From contig NZ_JAOSZE010000020.1 of assembly GCF_025630775.1 (NCBI RefSeq), positions 1 to 64,000 on the forward strand: a stretch of 64,000 bases of DNA. The letters are read 5' to 3'. A program made the position numbers and the translations under genes. Below, in pieces: positions 6,726-16,977 of the stretch. Below the pieces are notes generated by a model that was not told where the DNA came from, ran no database searches, and worked only from the letters and a program-made list of their open reading frames with translations. Every line of letters begins with the position of its first letter. Position 1 is the stretch's first letter. Source of the DNA: Actinoplanes sp. KI2 (GTDB lineage: Bacteria > Actinomycetota > Actinomycetes > Mycobacteriales > Micromonosporaceae).

Positions 6726-9371
6726 TCAGCTACCGGTGACGGTGACCGTCGGCGCGGTGTTGCTGCCGCTGTAGGTGCCCTGGAAGCCGAACGACACCGA
6801 CGCGCCGGCCGGGATCGAGGCGTTCCAGCTCACCGGCACGGCCGAGACCGAGGTGCCGGACTGGGTGACCGTGGCGTTCCAGGCGTTGGTGATCTTCTGG
6901 CTGCCGCCGTAGGTCCAGGTGGCCGTCCAGGTCTTCACCGCCGCCGTGCCGTTGTTCTTGACCGTGACCGTGGCGACGAACCCGCTGCCCCAGTCCGAGT
7001 CGATGTGGTACGTCGCGGCCAGCGAGCCGGTGCCGCCGCCGCCCGCCTGGGTGGTGGCGCTGACCGCGGCCGAGGCCGACGACTGGTTGTTGGCCGCGTC
7101 CCGGGCCTTCACCGTGTACGAGTACGCCGTGCTGGCCGTCAGTCCCGTATCGGTGTAGGTGGTCGTGGTGGACGTGCCGACCTGGGTGCCGCCCCGGAAG
7201 ATCAGGTATCCGGTGACCGCCGTGTCGTCGGTGGACGCCGTCCAGGACAGGCTCACGCTGCTGGAGGTCGTGGCCGTCACCTTGAGCCCGGTCGGGGTGC
7301 TCGGCGCGGTGGTGTCGCCGGTGCCCCCGCCGGTGCCGAACAGCTCCGAGTACACGGCGAACGCCATCGCGATGTCGGCCTGCGCCCAGAAGCGGTGGTA
7401 GGTGAAGGACGGCACCGCGCCGCCGTCCAGGTACGCCTGCACCTTGGCGTAGTCCGGGTCCTTCTTGAGGAACGACCGGATCGAGATGAACGTCGAGCTC
7501 GAGTTGATCGTGTCGCCGTTCGGCATCTTACCGGTCCAGCCGGACGGGATGTAGACCGGGTCGTTGAATCGCTTGTAGTCGGTGCGGGGCTCGGCGATCG
7601 CGATGCCCTTGGTGTCGGTGTGCGCGGACAGGGCGTCCAGCAGGTTCTTGCCCAGCGTCTGCGCGGCCGTGTTGCTCGCCGCCTTCGCGTAGTAGAGCAG
7701 GGCCTTGACCAGGCCGCCGGCCACGCCGACGTCGGTGCCGGACTCGGCCACCGTGACGTGCAGGCCGGAGTTGGCGCCCGGGCTGGACGGGTTCCAGGTG
7801 TCCGGCTGGCCGGTCCAGGTCAGCGTGGACGGGATCGAGAAGCTGCCGCCGGTACCGACCGTGGTGTTCGCCGTGACCCAGCTGACCCACTTGTCGAGGA
7901 TCGGCTTGATCTTGGCGTCCTTGGTCAGGTAGTAGTACTCGGCCCAGCGCTCCATGCCCCACACCTGCATGCCGAACCAGTTGTTGGACGGCGGGTCGTG
8001 GTAGACCGGCTCCCAGTCGTACGCCATGCCGTAGAAGGTCGGCGTGCCCGAGGGCGGGGTGCCGTACTGGCCGTCCCAGCTGTTCGTGCAGCCGCCGGCG
8101 ATGCCGCCGTCCGGGCTCTGCAGCCACTGCAGGAACTCGATCTGCCGGGACAGGCTGGTCGCCCAGTCCGACTTGCCGGTCGAGCTCTTCGGCGCGATCG
8201 CCGACTCGGTGGACAGCGCGTACGCGGCCACCGGGTTCTGGTAGCCGTGGTGCGCGGCGCCGTCACCGATGCGCCAGGCCCAGCCGCCGCCCGGCTCCGC
8301 GCCGCCCCACGCGTAGTACCAGCCGAGCAGGTAGTGCTGCGAGCTGCGGCCGCTGCCGGCGGCGCAGCTGGAGGCGCCCACGCAGTTGCCGATCTTCTTG
8401 AAGTACTTGTCGAACATCGAGTACCGCAGGTAGTCGCCCATCTTGGCGGCCTTGGCGACGGACGCGGAGATCGCGCTCGCGTTGCCCTGGGCCGACGCCC
8501 ACCGGTACGCCCAGTAGGCGGCCTGCACCGCGCGCGCGTCGGCGTCCGGTGCGTTGGTGAACTTCCACTGCTTCGAGTACGACGAGTCCTTCACGAACAG
8601 GTCGAGGTAACCGTTCGTGCCGCCGTACTTCATCAGGTCGGTGCACGGCTGCGGGACGGTCTCCCAGACCGACTCCTGCGAGCCGCGCTGGTAGCTGTTG
8701 ATGTAGCAGGGGCCGGCCACGGACGGCCCGTTCTCGCCGCCGGTGCCGAAGTTGTTGCCGTAGCCGTAGACGTTGTCCACGTCGAGCAGCCAGTGCATGG
8801 CGTAGATGTTGGCGGTCCCGTACGCGGAGTTCAGCTCGCCGGCGATCGGGTCGGCGCCGACCGAGACGGTGCTGTCGATCGGGCTCGGATACTTCGACGG
8901 GTCCGGCCACTCCGGGATGTACGACGCGGGAGAGCTGGCGTTGTACGAGGCGTTGGTCGGCTGGTCGGTCGAGTTGGGGATGATGGACTTCTCGGCGACC
9001 GCCCAGGCGTTGTTGAACGGCGCCCAGTCGCCGGTCACCCGGCCGTAGGTGGCCTCGAGCCACATCCAGTAGCTGAACGCCTCGGAGGTCGACTGGTGGC
9101 CGTGGTCAGGGGCCTCGACCATCAGGGTCTCGACCGAGTGATACGGCACTCCCGCCGAGCTGAAGTAGCCGTTCCCGGATGCCTTGATCTTGTTGTACTG
9201 GTCCAGGAACTTCTGCCCGTACTCGTCGACGGCAGCGGCCGCGGCGGCGGTGGATCCGCTCGCGGCAGTGGTGGATCCGCTCGCGGCTTCGGCAATCCGC
9301 GGGCTGACGGTTGCAGCGACTGCCGCACCGCCAACGGCGGCTACGAAGCCTCTGCGGGACAAGGGAGCCAT
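6726..9371 (-). CDS. Secreted GH48 cellobiohydrolase with FN3 and C-terminal CBM2
   Basis: The 881-aa protein starts at ATG 9371 after AAGGAGGA. The N-terminus (SRRGFVAAVGGAAVAATV) carries a twin-arginine motif, so export is probably by Tat. Residues ~50-690 are the (alpha/alpha)6 GH48 domain, beginning YGQKFLDQYNKIK. The likely proton-donor Glu is in SYWMWLEATYG; ENGPSVAGPCYIN, YMAYDWEP-like and YHRFWAQADIAMA blocks follow. A FN3 domain (APSTPTGLKV...YTVKARDAANN) links to a CBM2 cellulose-binding module with its paired aromatic strands (SDWGSGFVATVTVKN, GTYSGSN). GH48 enzymes act processively from the reducing end and are usually the main exocellulase of cellulolytic bacteria. A perfect CebR-type operator lies 118 bp upstream. 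Confidence 0.95.
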   Translation of the reverse strand: MAPLSRRGFVAAVGGAAVAATVSPRIAEAASGSTTAASGSTAAAAAAVDEYGQKFLDQYNKIKASGNGYFSSAGVPYHSVETLMVEAPDHGHQSTSEAFSYWMWLEATYGRVTGDWAPFNNAWAVAEKSIIPNSTDQPTNASYNASSPASYIPEWPDPSKYPSPIDSTVSVGADPIAGELNSAYGTANIYAMHWLLDVDNVYGYGNNFGTGGENGPSVAGPCYINSYQRGSQESVWETVPQPCTDLMKYGGTNGYLDLFVKDSSYSKQWKFTNAPDADARAVQAAYWAYRWASAQGNASAISASVAKAAKMGDYLRYSMFDKYFKKIGNCVGASSCAAGSGRSSQHYLLGWYYAWGGAEPGGGWAWRIGDGAAHHGYQNPVAAYALSTESAIAPKSSTGKSDWATSLSRQIEFLQWLQSPDGGIAGGCTNSWDGQYGTPPSGTPTFYGMAYDWEPVYHDPPSNNWFGMQVWGMERWAEYYYLTKDAKIKPILDKWVSWVTANTTVGTGGSFSIPSTLTWTGQPDTWNPSSPGANSGLHVTVAESGTDVGVAGGLVKALLYYAKAASNTAAQTLGKNLLDALSAHTDTKGIAIAEPRTDYKRFNDPVYIPSGWTGKMPNGDTINSSSTFISIRSFLKKDPDYAKVQAYLDGGAVPSFTYHRFWAQADIAMAFAVYSELFGTGGGTGDTTAPSTPTGLKVTATTSSSVSLSWTASTDDTAVTGYLIFRGGTQVGTSTTTTYTDTGLTASTAYSYTVKARDAANNQSSASAAVSATTQAGGGGTGSLAATYHIDSDWGSGFVATVTVKNNGTAAVKTWTATWTYGGSQKITNAWNATVTQSGTSVSAVPVSWNASIPAGASVSFGFQGTYSGSNTAPTVTVTGS

Positions 9372-9688
9372 GCAGTCCTCCTTGCGAGGGGGAGCAGCCG
9401 CCCGCGGAGGCGACGGCAACGGGGTCACCGCGGGCAGCGTGAGGAACCAGGCCGAAACAAACCGGTAATATCGAGGTGCATCGTTACATGGGAGCGCTCC
9501 CAGGGACAAGGCCTCAAGCAGATCAACTTCCTTTTCCGGTACGAGGCCCAGCCGAGCCCCCGCCTACCAGGGCGATCTCGCTGCCGTCCCGGCCCTTTGC
9601 CGCCCGCATCCGGGCTGAGCTGCAACGTAGGCAGGCCAACCCGGGCGCCGGGTCACCCTCGCTGCCGCCGCTCACCGTCGCGGCACGT
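9372..9688. other. Intergenic region carrying the GH48 promoter and operator
   Basis: The half nearest GH48 holds its leader with a strong Shine-Dalgarno site, an AT-richer stretch around 9455-9490 and the CebR-type palindrome at 9489-9502. The remainder, 9503-9688, runs up to the stop codon of the GNAT/FemAB gene and shows no gene or repeat that I can identify. Confidence 0.5.
9489..9502. promoter_or_regulatory. CebR/CelR-type operator upstream of GH48
   Basis: TGGGAGCGCTCCCA is a perfect 14-bp palindrome, identical to the operator bound by the LacI-family cellobiose repressors CebR (Streptomyces) and CelR (Thermobifida). It probably overlaps the promoter of the GH48 gene and would repress it when cellobiose is absent. 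Confidence 0.92.
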
Positions 9689-10696
9689 TCAGGACGCGCG
9701 GGTCAGCCGGGCCATCGCCCGCTGTCGCAGCGCGAACGCCTCCTTGGCGGCGTCGCGTAGCCCGGCCACCAACGGCGATCGGGATCGTCTCGCCCACGGG
9801 ACCGGGACCTCGGTGGTGCCGTACTTCTGCTTGTACGAGTTGCCGCCGACGAAATCGAACTCGGTCACGCCGCGGGACCGGGCCCAGCGCAGCGCGTGCC
9901 AGATCAGCGCCTCGTTCGGGCGCAGATGCTGGTCGGGCCGATAGCTCGCGCCACCCCAGAAGTACATGGTCCGGTGGTACCAGGGCAGCACGGCCGTGGC
10001 GATGCATCGGCCGCCCGGCTCGCGGGCGCGCAGCAGCAGCAACCGCCCCGCCGGTTCGAGGTGGCGGATCAACGCGCGGACGCGGTCGATCGAATAGGTG
10101 GGAACGAGATTCTGTTTGGCGAATACGTCCCGCAATTGATCGTAGAATTCGGCCGCAAACGACGGATCATCGTGCACCTCTTCAATGACCACGCCGGATT
10201 TCTGCGCCTTGCGGATGTTGCGGCGGCAGGCCGGCGCCATCGCACCGAACAACTGATCTTCGGCCGGCGCCAGGGAGATCACCGCGGTCGGCGCCGAGTC
10301 CCACCGGAAGCCGAGGCCCGCCAGATCGGCGTCCACGAACGACCGGTCACGGATCTCCAGATGCGCGCAGCCGAGCGACCCGAAGGCGAACGGCAGCAGC
10401 GCCTCGACCGCATCACGCCGGTCAACCCCCGGCCGCAGGTTGAAGCCCAGGTACGAGGTGGTCCAGCCGGCCATCGGGCTGCCCAGGATCCGCAGGCCGA
10501 ACCGCTTGGTGACCAACCCGGTGAAGTGTCCCACCACGTCCTCGCCGTCCTGCACGGTGGCCAGCACGGGCAACGCCCCCTGCGCTTCGGCGACGAACGC
10601 CAGCCACTGCGGGGTGTGGAAGATCAGCCGGTCGGCGTAGGAGGAACGGTCGCGCCACAGCGCCGCCGAGGGCGAAGCCTGTCGTAACGCCAGCAT
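9689..10696 (-). CDS. FemAB/GNAT-type acyltransferase of the exopolysaccharide locus
   Basis: The 335-aa protein starts at ATG 10696, preceded by CGGGGGAT; an upstream in-frame start at 10768 is less likely. It has the two-lobe GNAT fold of the FemAB/BioF2-like group. The N-terminal lobe includes WLAFVAEAQGALPVLATVQDGEDVVGHFTGL and the C-terminal lobe RRNIRKAQKSGVVIEE, AVLPWYHRTMYFWGGAS and ALRWARSRGVTEFDFVG. The ending NSYKQKYGTTEVPV is typical of exopolysaccharide-linked members. It probably transfers an acyl or aminoacyl group onto a sugar or lipid-linked oligosaccharide. It is divergent from the polysaccharide deacetylase gene that opens the long plus-strand operon. Confidence 0.75.
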   Translation of the reverse strand: MLALRQASPSAALWRDRSSYADRLIFHTPQWLAFVAEAQGALPVLATVQDGEDVVGHFTGLVTKRFGLRILGSPMAGWTTSYLGFNLRPGVDRRDAVEALLPFAFGSLGCAHLEIRDRSFVDADLAGLGFRWDSAPTAVISLAPAEDQLFGAMAPACRRNIRKAQKSGVVIEEVHDDPSFAAEFYDQLRDVFAKQNLVPTYSIDRVRALIRHLEPAGRLLLLRAREPGGRCIATAVLPWYHRTMYFWGGASYRPDQHLRPNEALIWHALRWARSRGVTEFDFVGGNSYKQKYGTTEVPVPWARRSRSPLVAGLRDAAKEAFALRQRAMARLTRAS

Positions 10697-10848
10697 GGGA
10701 TCCCCCGGAGAAAATGGTCGGTCAGCCGGATGATGCGCCGTCGGCAACCCATTCCGCAAGGGCGTCATAAGTGATGTGAAGATCCCTCACATTCAATATG
10801 ACAATTGCTACTGACGATGCGAGGCATCGTTTTGTCAGGGTGAGTGGC

Positions 10849-11611
10849 ATGCGGTCGCCGACCCCGATCCAACGACGCCTGAACGAGCTCGGGCTGCGCA
10901 GCCGGCTGCGGCGGAGCCCCCGCCTGCAGGGCCGCATCCTCGCCGCGGCCGGCGCCCGGAAGCGGCTGCCGGCCACCGCCGGCCTGTTCTTTCCCTTCTA
11001 TCACGACGTGCCGGCGGAGTTCGCCGCCGGCCTGCGCCGCCAGCTGCGCGCCTTCGGCGAGCGGGGCCCGCTGATCTCCTGGGACGCGGCGCTCGAGGTC
11101 CTCACCGGCCGGCGCCCGCTGAACGGGCCGATGTTCTGTCTCTCCTTCGACGACGGCCACCCGACCTGGCGGGACGTGGTCGTCCCGCTGCTGGCCGACC
11201 TGGGCGTGCCGGCCACCTTCTTCGTCACCACCGGCCTGATCGGCCGGCCGGGCAACCTGGGCTGGGACGACGTCCGTGACCTGCTCGCCGCCGGGCACGG
11301 GGTCGGCTCGCACTCGGTCTCCCATCCCCGGCTCGCCGACTGCGACGACGCGAGCGCCCGCCGCGAGATCGCCGACTCGAAGCACGAGCTCGAGGACGAG
11401 CTCGGTGTCGCGGTCGGTGACTTCGCCGCGCCGTACGGGAACCCGGCTGTTGATCTCCGAGGCCGGCACGTGCTCTGGGCCCGGGCGGCCGGGTACCGCA
11501 GCTTCGCCACCACGCTCCGGCCGGCCATGCGGACCGGCGACTCTCCGATGTGGATCCATCGGCAGGGGCTGCACCCCGCCTGGCCGTTATGGGCAGTGAG
11601 GACCAGGGTTC

Positions 11612-11619
<8 letters not shown>
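10849..11619 (+). CDS. Polysaccharide deacetylase (NodB domain)
   Basis: The protein is 256 aa from ATG 10849, which has AGGGTGA six bases upstream; ATG 10798 in the same frame lacks a visible ribosome site. The carbohydrate esterase family 4 motifs are complete: motif 1 SFDDGHPTW with the base and metal Asp, motif 2 SHSVSHPRL with two metal-binding His, and motif 3 FAAPYGNP. No signal peptide is clear, so it may act on lipid-linked sugar at the cytoplasmic face or be exported unconventionally. It would remove N-acetyl groups from amino sugars. It is the first gene of the polysaccharide operon and overlaps the aminotransferase gene by 8 bp. Confidence 0.87.
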
Positions 11620-12736
<1,117 letters not shown>

Positions 12737-12742
12737 CCCGAC

Positions 12743-13972
12743 GTGCGCATCGTCTACATCCACCAGTACTACTGCAATCCCGGGATGACCGGCGGGATCC
12801 GGTCGTACGAGCAGGCACGGCGGCTGGTCGCCCGCGGCCACACGGTCGACGTCATCACCACCGACATCGAGGGTGGCGCGCGGCGGGTCACCGAGGACGA
12901 GGGTGTCACCGTCCACTGGTTTCCCATCCCGTACTCGAATCACATGTCCTACGCCCGCCGGCTGCGCGCCTTCGCGGAGTTCATGGTGCTCGCGACGGCG
13001 AAGGCCGCCCGGCTGAGGGCCGATCTGGTCTTCGCCACCAGCACTCCCCTGACCGTCGCGGTGCCCGGCGTGCTCGCCGCGAAGCTGCGCCGGGTGCCGT
13101 TCGTCTTCGAGGTGCGCGACCTGTGGCCCGAGGTGCCGATCGAGATGGGCGCGCTGCGCAACCCGATCGCCCGCCGGCTCGCCTGCGGCCTGGCCAACTT
13201 CGCCTACCGCAACGCCACCGAGGTCGTCGCGCTCTCCCCCGGCATGGCCGCGGGCGTGACCGCCCGGCGACCACAGACGAAAACCGCGATGATTCCCAAT
13301 GCCGCCGACCTCGAGCTGTTCTCGGGCGTACGGCCGGAAGCCGTCGCCGCCTTCCGCAAGCAGCATCGGTGGCTGGCCGACCGGCCGCTGATCGTCTACA
13401 CCGGCGCGCTGGGTGCGGTGAACGGCGTGGAGTACCTGGTGCGGGCCGCCCGCCGGATGCGCGAGATCGATCCCGGCCCGCAGGTGCTCATCGTCGGGCA
13501 CGGCCGGGAATGGGAGTCGACCAGGAACCTGGCCGCCGCGTACGGGCTGCTCGACACGACCGTGCACATGTGGGAGAAGGTGCCGAAGGCCGACCTGCCG
13601 CTGATCCTGGCCGCGAGCACGATGTCGAGCAGCTTCGTCCGGCCGATCCGCGCGCTGTGGGACAACTCGGCGAACAAGTTCTTCGACGCGCTGGCGGCGT
13701 CCCGGCCGATCGCCGTCAACTACGGCGGCTGGCAGGCCGACCTGCTCCGCGAGTCGGGCGCCGGGCTGGTGCTCGACCCGACCGACGCGGACGAGGCGGG
13801 CAAGCTGCTCGCCGACCGGCTGCGGGACGGCGACTGGCTGCGGCGGGCCCGGTCGGCAGCGCACCGGCTCGCCGTCGAGCGGTTCGCCCGCGACGTCGTC
13901 TTCGACCAGTTCGAGACCGTGCTGACCAGGGCGTACGCCGGGGCCGGAGGGAAGAGCGTTGGAGCTGCGTGA
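12743..13972 (+). CDS. GT4-family glycosyltransferase
   Basis: The 409-aa GT-B enzyme starts at GTG 12743 behind GGAGGGG. The N-terminal acceptor domain has IHQYYCNPGMTGGIRSYE, the glycine-rich opening usual in WbuB-like transferases, and VFEVRDLWPEVP. The C-terminal donor domain has VYTGALGAVNGVEYLV and MWEKVPKADLPLIL. The later EX7E region is diverged (SANKFFDALAASRPIAVNYGGWQ). It is probably a cytoplasmic enzyme that extends the lipid-linked repeat unit; sugar specificity cannot be assigned. It overlaps the Wzz-like gene by 14 bp. Confidence 0.87.
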   Translation: MRIVYIHQYYCNPGMTGGIRSYEQARRLVARGHTVDVITTDIEGGARRVTEDEGVTVHWFPIPYSNHMSYARRLRAFAEFMVLATAKAARLRADLVFATSTPLTVAVPGVLAAKLRRVPFVFEVRDLWPEVPIEMGALRNPIARRLACGLANFAYRNATEVVALSPGMAAGVTARRPQTKTAMIPNAADLELFSGVRPEAVAAFRKQHRWLADRPLIVYTGALGAVNGVEYLVRAARRMREIDPGPQVLIVGHGREWESTRNLAAAYGLLDTTVHMWEKVPKADLPLILAASTMSSSFVRPIRALWDNSANKFFDALAASRPIAVNYGGWQADLLRESGAGLVLDPTDADEAGKLLADRLRDGDWLRRARSAAHRLAVERFARDVVFDQFETVLTRAYAGAGGKSVGAA

Positions 13973-15725
13973 ATACGTCCGGGCGTGCCGCCGCCGCTGG
14001 GCCTGGCTGGTGGTGCCGGTGCTGGTCGCCGCCGGCCTGGCCGCGGGGCTGGCGCTGTCCCAGCCGCCCGCGTACCGGTCGTCGATGGTTCTGTTCATCA
14101 CCACCGGCGCGACCGACCCGGACTCGAAGGCGAGCCGGCTGAACTCGTACATCGCGCTGCTCACCGGGCCGCGGGTGGCCGACACCGTGGTGGACCGGAT
14201 CGGCCCCCCGCTGACCGAGGATCAGGTCCGCAAGAGCCTGACCGCGCAGGTGCAGGACGGCACCGATCTGCTGGTGGTCAGCGCGACCGATCCGTCCGCG
14301 GCACGCAGCCGGCGGATGGTCACCGCCGCCACCGCCGCGCTGGTCGCCCTGGCCAAGCAACTGGACCCGCCGGCCCCCGCCGGCAACGGCAACGGCAGCG
14401 GCAGCAACGGCCCGGCGCCGTCGGTGACCGTCGCGCAGGACCCGGTCACCGCCCGCGAGCCGGACAACCTGGTGCGCAACACCGCCTTCGCGGGCGTGCT
14501 CGGCCTGCTGATCGGCGCGATCGCGGTGGCCGTGCGCGAGGCCACCCGCCGGACCGTGGCCGAGGAGGACGACCTGCGCCGGCTCGGCCTCGGCACGGTC
14601 GGCGTCATCTCGCTGGACCGCTCGTCCGGCCTGCCCGGCGAGGCCCTCGCGGAGGGCTTCCGCCGGCTGCGCAGCCTGCTGCCCGCGATCGAGTCCGGCC
14701 CGCGCGGCACCTCGCTGCTGCTGGCCGGCAGCCACCCCCGGGAAGGCACCACGGCGGTGGCCTGCGGGCTGGCGATCGCGATGGCCGAGACCGGCGCCCG
14801 GGTGGTGCTGGTCGACGCGAACCTGCGCACCCCCGGCGTCGACCGCTACCTGGCGATGGACCCCGGTCCGGGCTTCGCCGACGTGCTCGCCGGGCACGCG
14901 TCGGTGCGCTCGGTGCTGCGCGACTCGCTGGACGGCCGGCTCACCGTGCTGCCCTGCGGGCAGGACCCGGCCGACCCGGGCGAACTGCTCGCCTCGCCGC
15001 GGCTCGGGGCCGCGATGCGGGCGCTCGCCGAGACCTTCGACGTCGTGCTGGTGGACGCGCCGCCGCTGCACGGCGTGGCGGACAGCGTGGTGCTGCGCAA
15101 GGTGACCGACGAGGCGCTGCTGGTGGTGCGGGCCAACCACACCCGGGTGTCGGACGTGGCCCGGTCGAAGGACCTGCTCGAGCGGGTCGGCGGCCGCCCG
15201 GTCGGTGCGGTGCTCAACGCGTTGCCGCGCAAGCTGCCCACCGGGACGGGGTGGCATCACGACCGGGCCGGCCTGCCGAACCCGAAGGGGCCCTCGGTCG
15301 GGCCGGGGGCCGGCAGCGGCACCGCCTCGGTCGGGCTGGGGCTGATCACCGGCGACGACCCGATCAGCGAGACCCAGGTGATCGTGCCGGACATGGGACC
15401 GGTACGGGGGCAGGCCCGGGTCGTGCGCACCACGATCGGGCACCGGCCCCGCGGTCAGGCCAGCGTGATCAACCTCGAGCCGACCGGTGAGCCGGAGCCG
15501 CCGAACCTGCCGGTGCAGCGCGACGCCGCCGACCTGGCCGAGAAAGCCGACCTGGCCGAGAAAACCGACCCGGCCGAGAAAACCGACCTGGCCGAGGAGG
15601 CCGACCTGGCCCAGAAGGCCGACCTGGCCGGGGAAGCCGACGTGGCCGGAGAGGAGTCCGTCTGGGAGGACGACCCGTCCACGGACGAGGCCCTGCCCGA
15701 CGCGAAACCGCGGGACGATGACTGA
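13959..15725 (+). CDS. Wzz / BY-kinase-like polysaccharide co-polymerase with degenerate Walker A motif
   Basis: The 588-aa protein starts at TTG 13959 with GGAGGG upstream. TM1 spans about residues 14-33 and TM2 about 175-192, framing a short extracytoplasmic Wzz domain. A cytoplasmic BY-kinase-like ATPase domain follows from ~205 to 405. Walker A' (VVLVDANLR, D286) and Walker B (DVVLVDAPPL, D366) are intact, but the Walker A position reads SHPREGTTAVA, with Thr264 where the nucleotide-binding Lys of PGEGK(S/T)T should be. The usual C-terminal Tyr cluster is absent. The tail ends in seven Asp-Leu-Ala-Glu-Lys-type hexapeptides. It probably regulates chain length without kinase activity. It overlaps GT4 (14 bp) and the flippase gene (8 bp). 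Confidence 0.85.
   Translation: MELREYVRACRRRWAWLVVPVLVAAGLAAGLALSQPPAYRSSMVLFITTGATDPDSKASRLNSYIALLTGPRVADTVVDRIGPPLTEDQVRKSLTAQVQDGTDLLVVSATDPSAARSRRMVTAATAALVALAKQLDPPAPAGNGNGSGSNGPAPSVTVAQDPVTAREPDNLVRNTAFAGVLGLLIGAIAVAVREATRRTVAEEDDLRRLGLGTVGVISLDRSSGLPGEALAEGFRRLRSLLPAIESGPRGTSLLLAGSHPREGTTAVACGLAIAMAETGARVVLVDANLRTPGVDRYLAMDPGPGFADVLAGHASVRSVLRDSLDGRLTVLPCGQDPADPGELLASPRLGAAMRALAETFDVVLVDAPPLHGVADSVVLRKVTDEALLVVRANHTRVSDVARSKDLLERVGGRPVGAVLNALPRKLPTGTGWHHDRAGLPNPKGPSVGPGAGSGTASVGLGLITGDDPISETQVIVPDMGPVRGQARVVRTTIGHRPRGQASVINLEPTGEPEPPNLPVQRDAADLAEKADLAEKTDPAEKTDLAEEADLAQKADLAGEADVAGEESVWEDDPSTDEALPDAKPRDDD
15531..15656 (+). repeat. Seven 18-bp coding repeats in the tail of the Wzz-like protein
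   Basis: Seven consecutive units related to GACCTGGCCGAGAAAGCC encode D-(L/P/V)-A-(E/Q/G)-(K/E)-(A/T/E). The first three units are nearly identical and later ones drift, as expected for repeat expansion. The product is an acidic, probably extended or helical tail. Confidence 0.9.
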
Positions 15726-16977
15726 ACAGCGGGCCGCCGACCCCCTCGCCCGGCTCGGCGACCGGCTCCGCGACCCGTACGTCCAGCTGGTCGCCTCGCA
15801 GCTGCTGATCGGCGCGGTCGCGCTGGCCGCCAACGTGATGATGGTCCGGGCGCTGACCCCGGCCCACCGCGGCGAGGTCGCGCTCATGCTGCAGGTGGTC
15901 TACCTGGCCACCCAGGCGCTGCTGCTGGGCACCGAGCGCAGCTTCGTGGCGGCCTACCACCAGGTGCCGCCGGCCGCCGCGGTCCGGGCGTACGCGCGGC
16001 TGCTCGTCGTACCCTGCGGACTCGGTGTGGCCGCCGCCGCGGCGTACGCGATGCTTGCACCGCAACGGCTCACCCCGGGACCGGTCGTGATCGCTCTGAT
16101 CACCATCTATGCGCTCGCCGAGGCGGTCAGCCTGGCGAGCCGCGCGGTCACCATCGCGATCGGCCGGGTGCACGACTTCCTCGCCTCCCGGGTGATCGAG
16201 TCGATTCTGCTGCTCGCCGTGATGGCCGTGCTGTTCCTGACCCGGGCCGACTCGCCGGAGCTGTGGCTGGTCGCGTACATCCTGGCCTGCCTGGTGCCGA
16301 CCGCCGGCTACCTGGTCTTCTGGCTCCGACTGCCGGGCGCCGCGCTGGAGAACGACCAGAACCGGTTGGTGCGCCGGCAGGGTGCGGCGCTGTTCCCGGC
16401 GGCCATCTCGAACATGGCGATGCTGCGCTCCGACCGGCTGGCGCTGCCGGTGCTCGCCTCCACCACCGCGCTCGGCCTCTACGCCAGCGTCGCCACGATG
16501 ACCGAGCTGCTCGCCTGGCCGCTGCGGGCGTACGCGGACTCGCGCCTGGGCCGCTGGCGGGCCGCGCACCAGGCGGGCACCCTGCGCACCCGGCCGATCG
16601 TGACCACCGCGATCGTGTACGTGGTGCTGGCCGGTCCGGTGCTGGCGGCCGGCATGTACCTGCTCATCGTCCCGGTCTTCGGCCACGCCTACGCACCCGC
16701 CAAGTCGGTCGTGCTGCCGCTGGTCGCCGCCGCCGGCCTGTACGCGATCTCCCGGATCAGCCTCGGCGTGCTGGTCGCGAAGGGACACGGCACGCTCGTC
16801 TCGGCCGCCGAGATCGCCGGCTTCGCGGTCAGCTTCGCCGCCTACCTGCTGCTCATCCCCAAACACGGCATCCTCGGCGCGGCCTGGGGCTCGCTGCTCG
16901 GCTACGGCGCCGGCCTGGCCTTCGCGCTGATCACCTCGGCCCTCGCCCGCGACCGGATCCGGGTGGGTGCGCCATGA
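15718..16977 (+). CDS. Wzx-type polysaccharide flippase (MATE/MOP superfamily)
   Basis: This 419-aa integral membrane protein starts at ATG 15718, overlapping the Wzz-like stop. About twelve hydrophobic segments run from LVASQLLIGAVALAANVMMV to LLGYGAGLAFALITSAL. The pattern is that of oligosaccharide flippases, including the RALTPAHRGEVALML turn near the N-terminus and LPVLASTTALGLYASVATM in the middle. It would move lipid-linked repeat units across the membrane for polymerisation by the next gene product. It overlaps that gene by 4 bp (ATGA). Confidence 0.87.
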   Translation: MTEQRAADPLARLGDRLRDPYVQLVASQLLIGAVALAANVMMVRALTPAHRGEVALMLQVVYLATQALLLGTERSFVAAYHQVPPAAAVRAYARLLVVPCGLGVAAAAAYAMLAPQRLTPGPVVIALITIYALAEAVSLASRAVTIAIGRVHDFLASRVIESILLLAVMAVLFLTRADSPELWLVAYILACLVPTAGYLVFWLRLPGAALENDQNRLVRRQGAALFPAAISNMAMLRSDRLALPVLASTTALGLYASVATMTELLAWPLRAYADSRLGRWRAAHQAGTLRTRPIVTTAIVYVVLAGPVLAAGMYLLIVPVFGHAYAPAKSVVLPLVAAAGLYAISRISLGVLVAKGHGTLVSAAEIAGFAVSFAAYLLLIPKHGILGAAWGSLLGYGAGLAFALITSALARDRIRVGAP

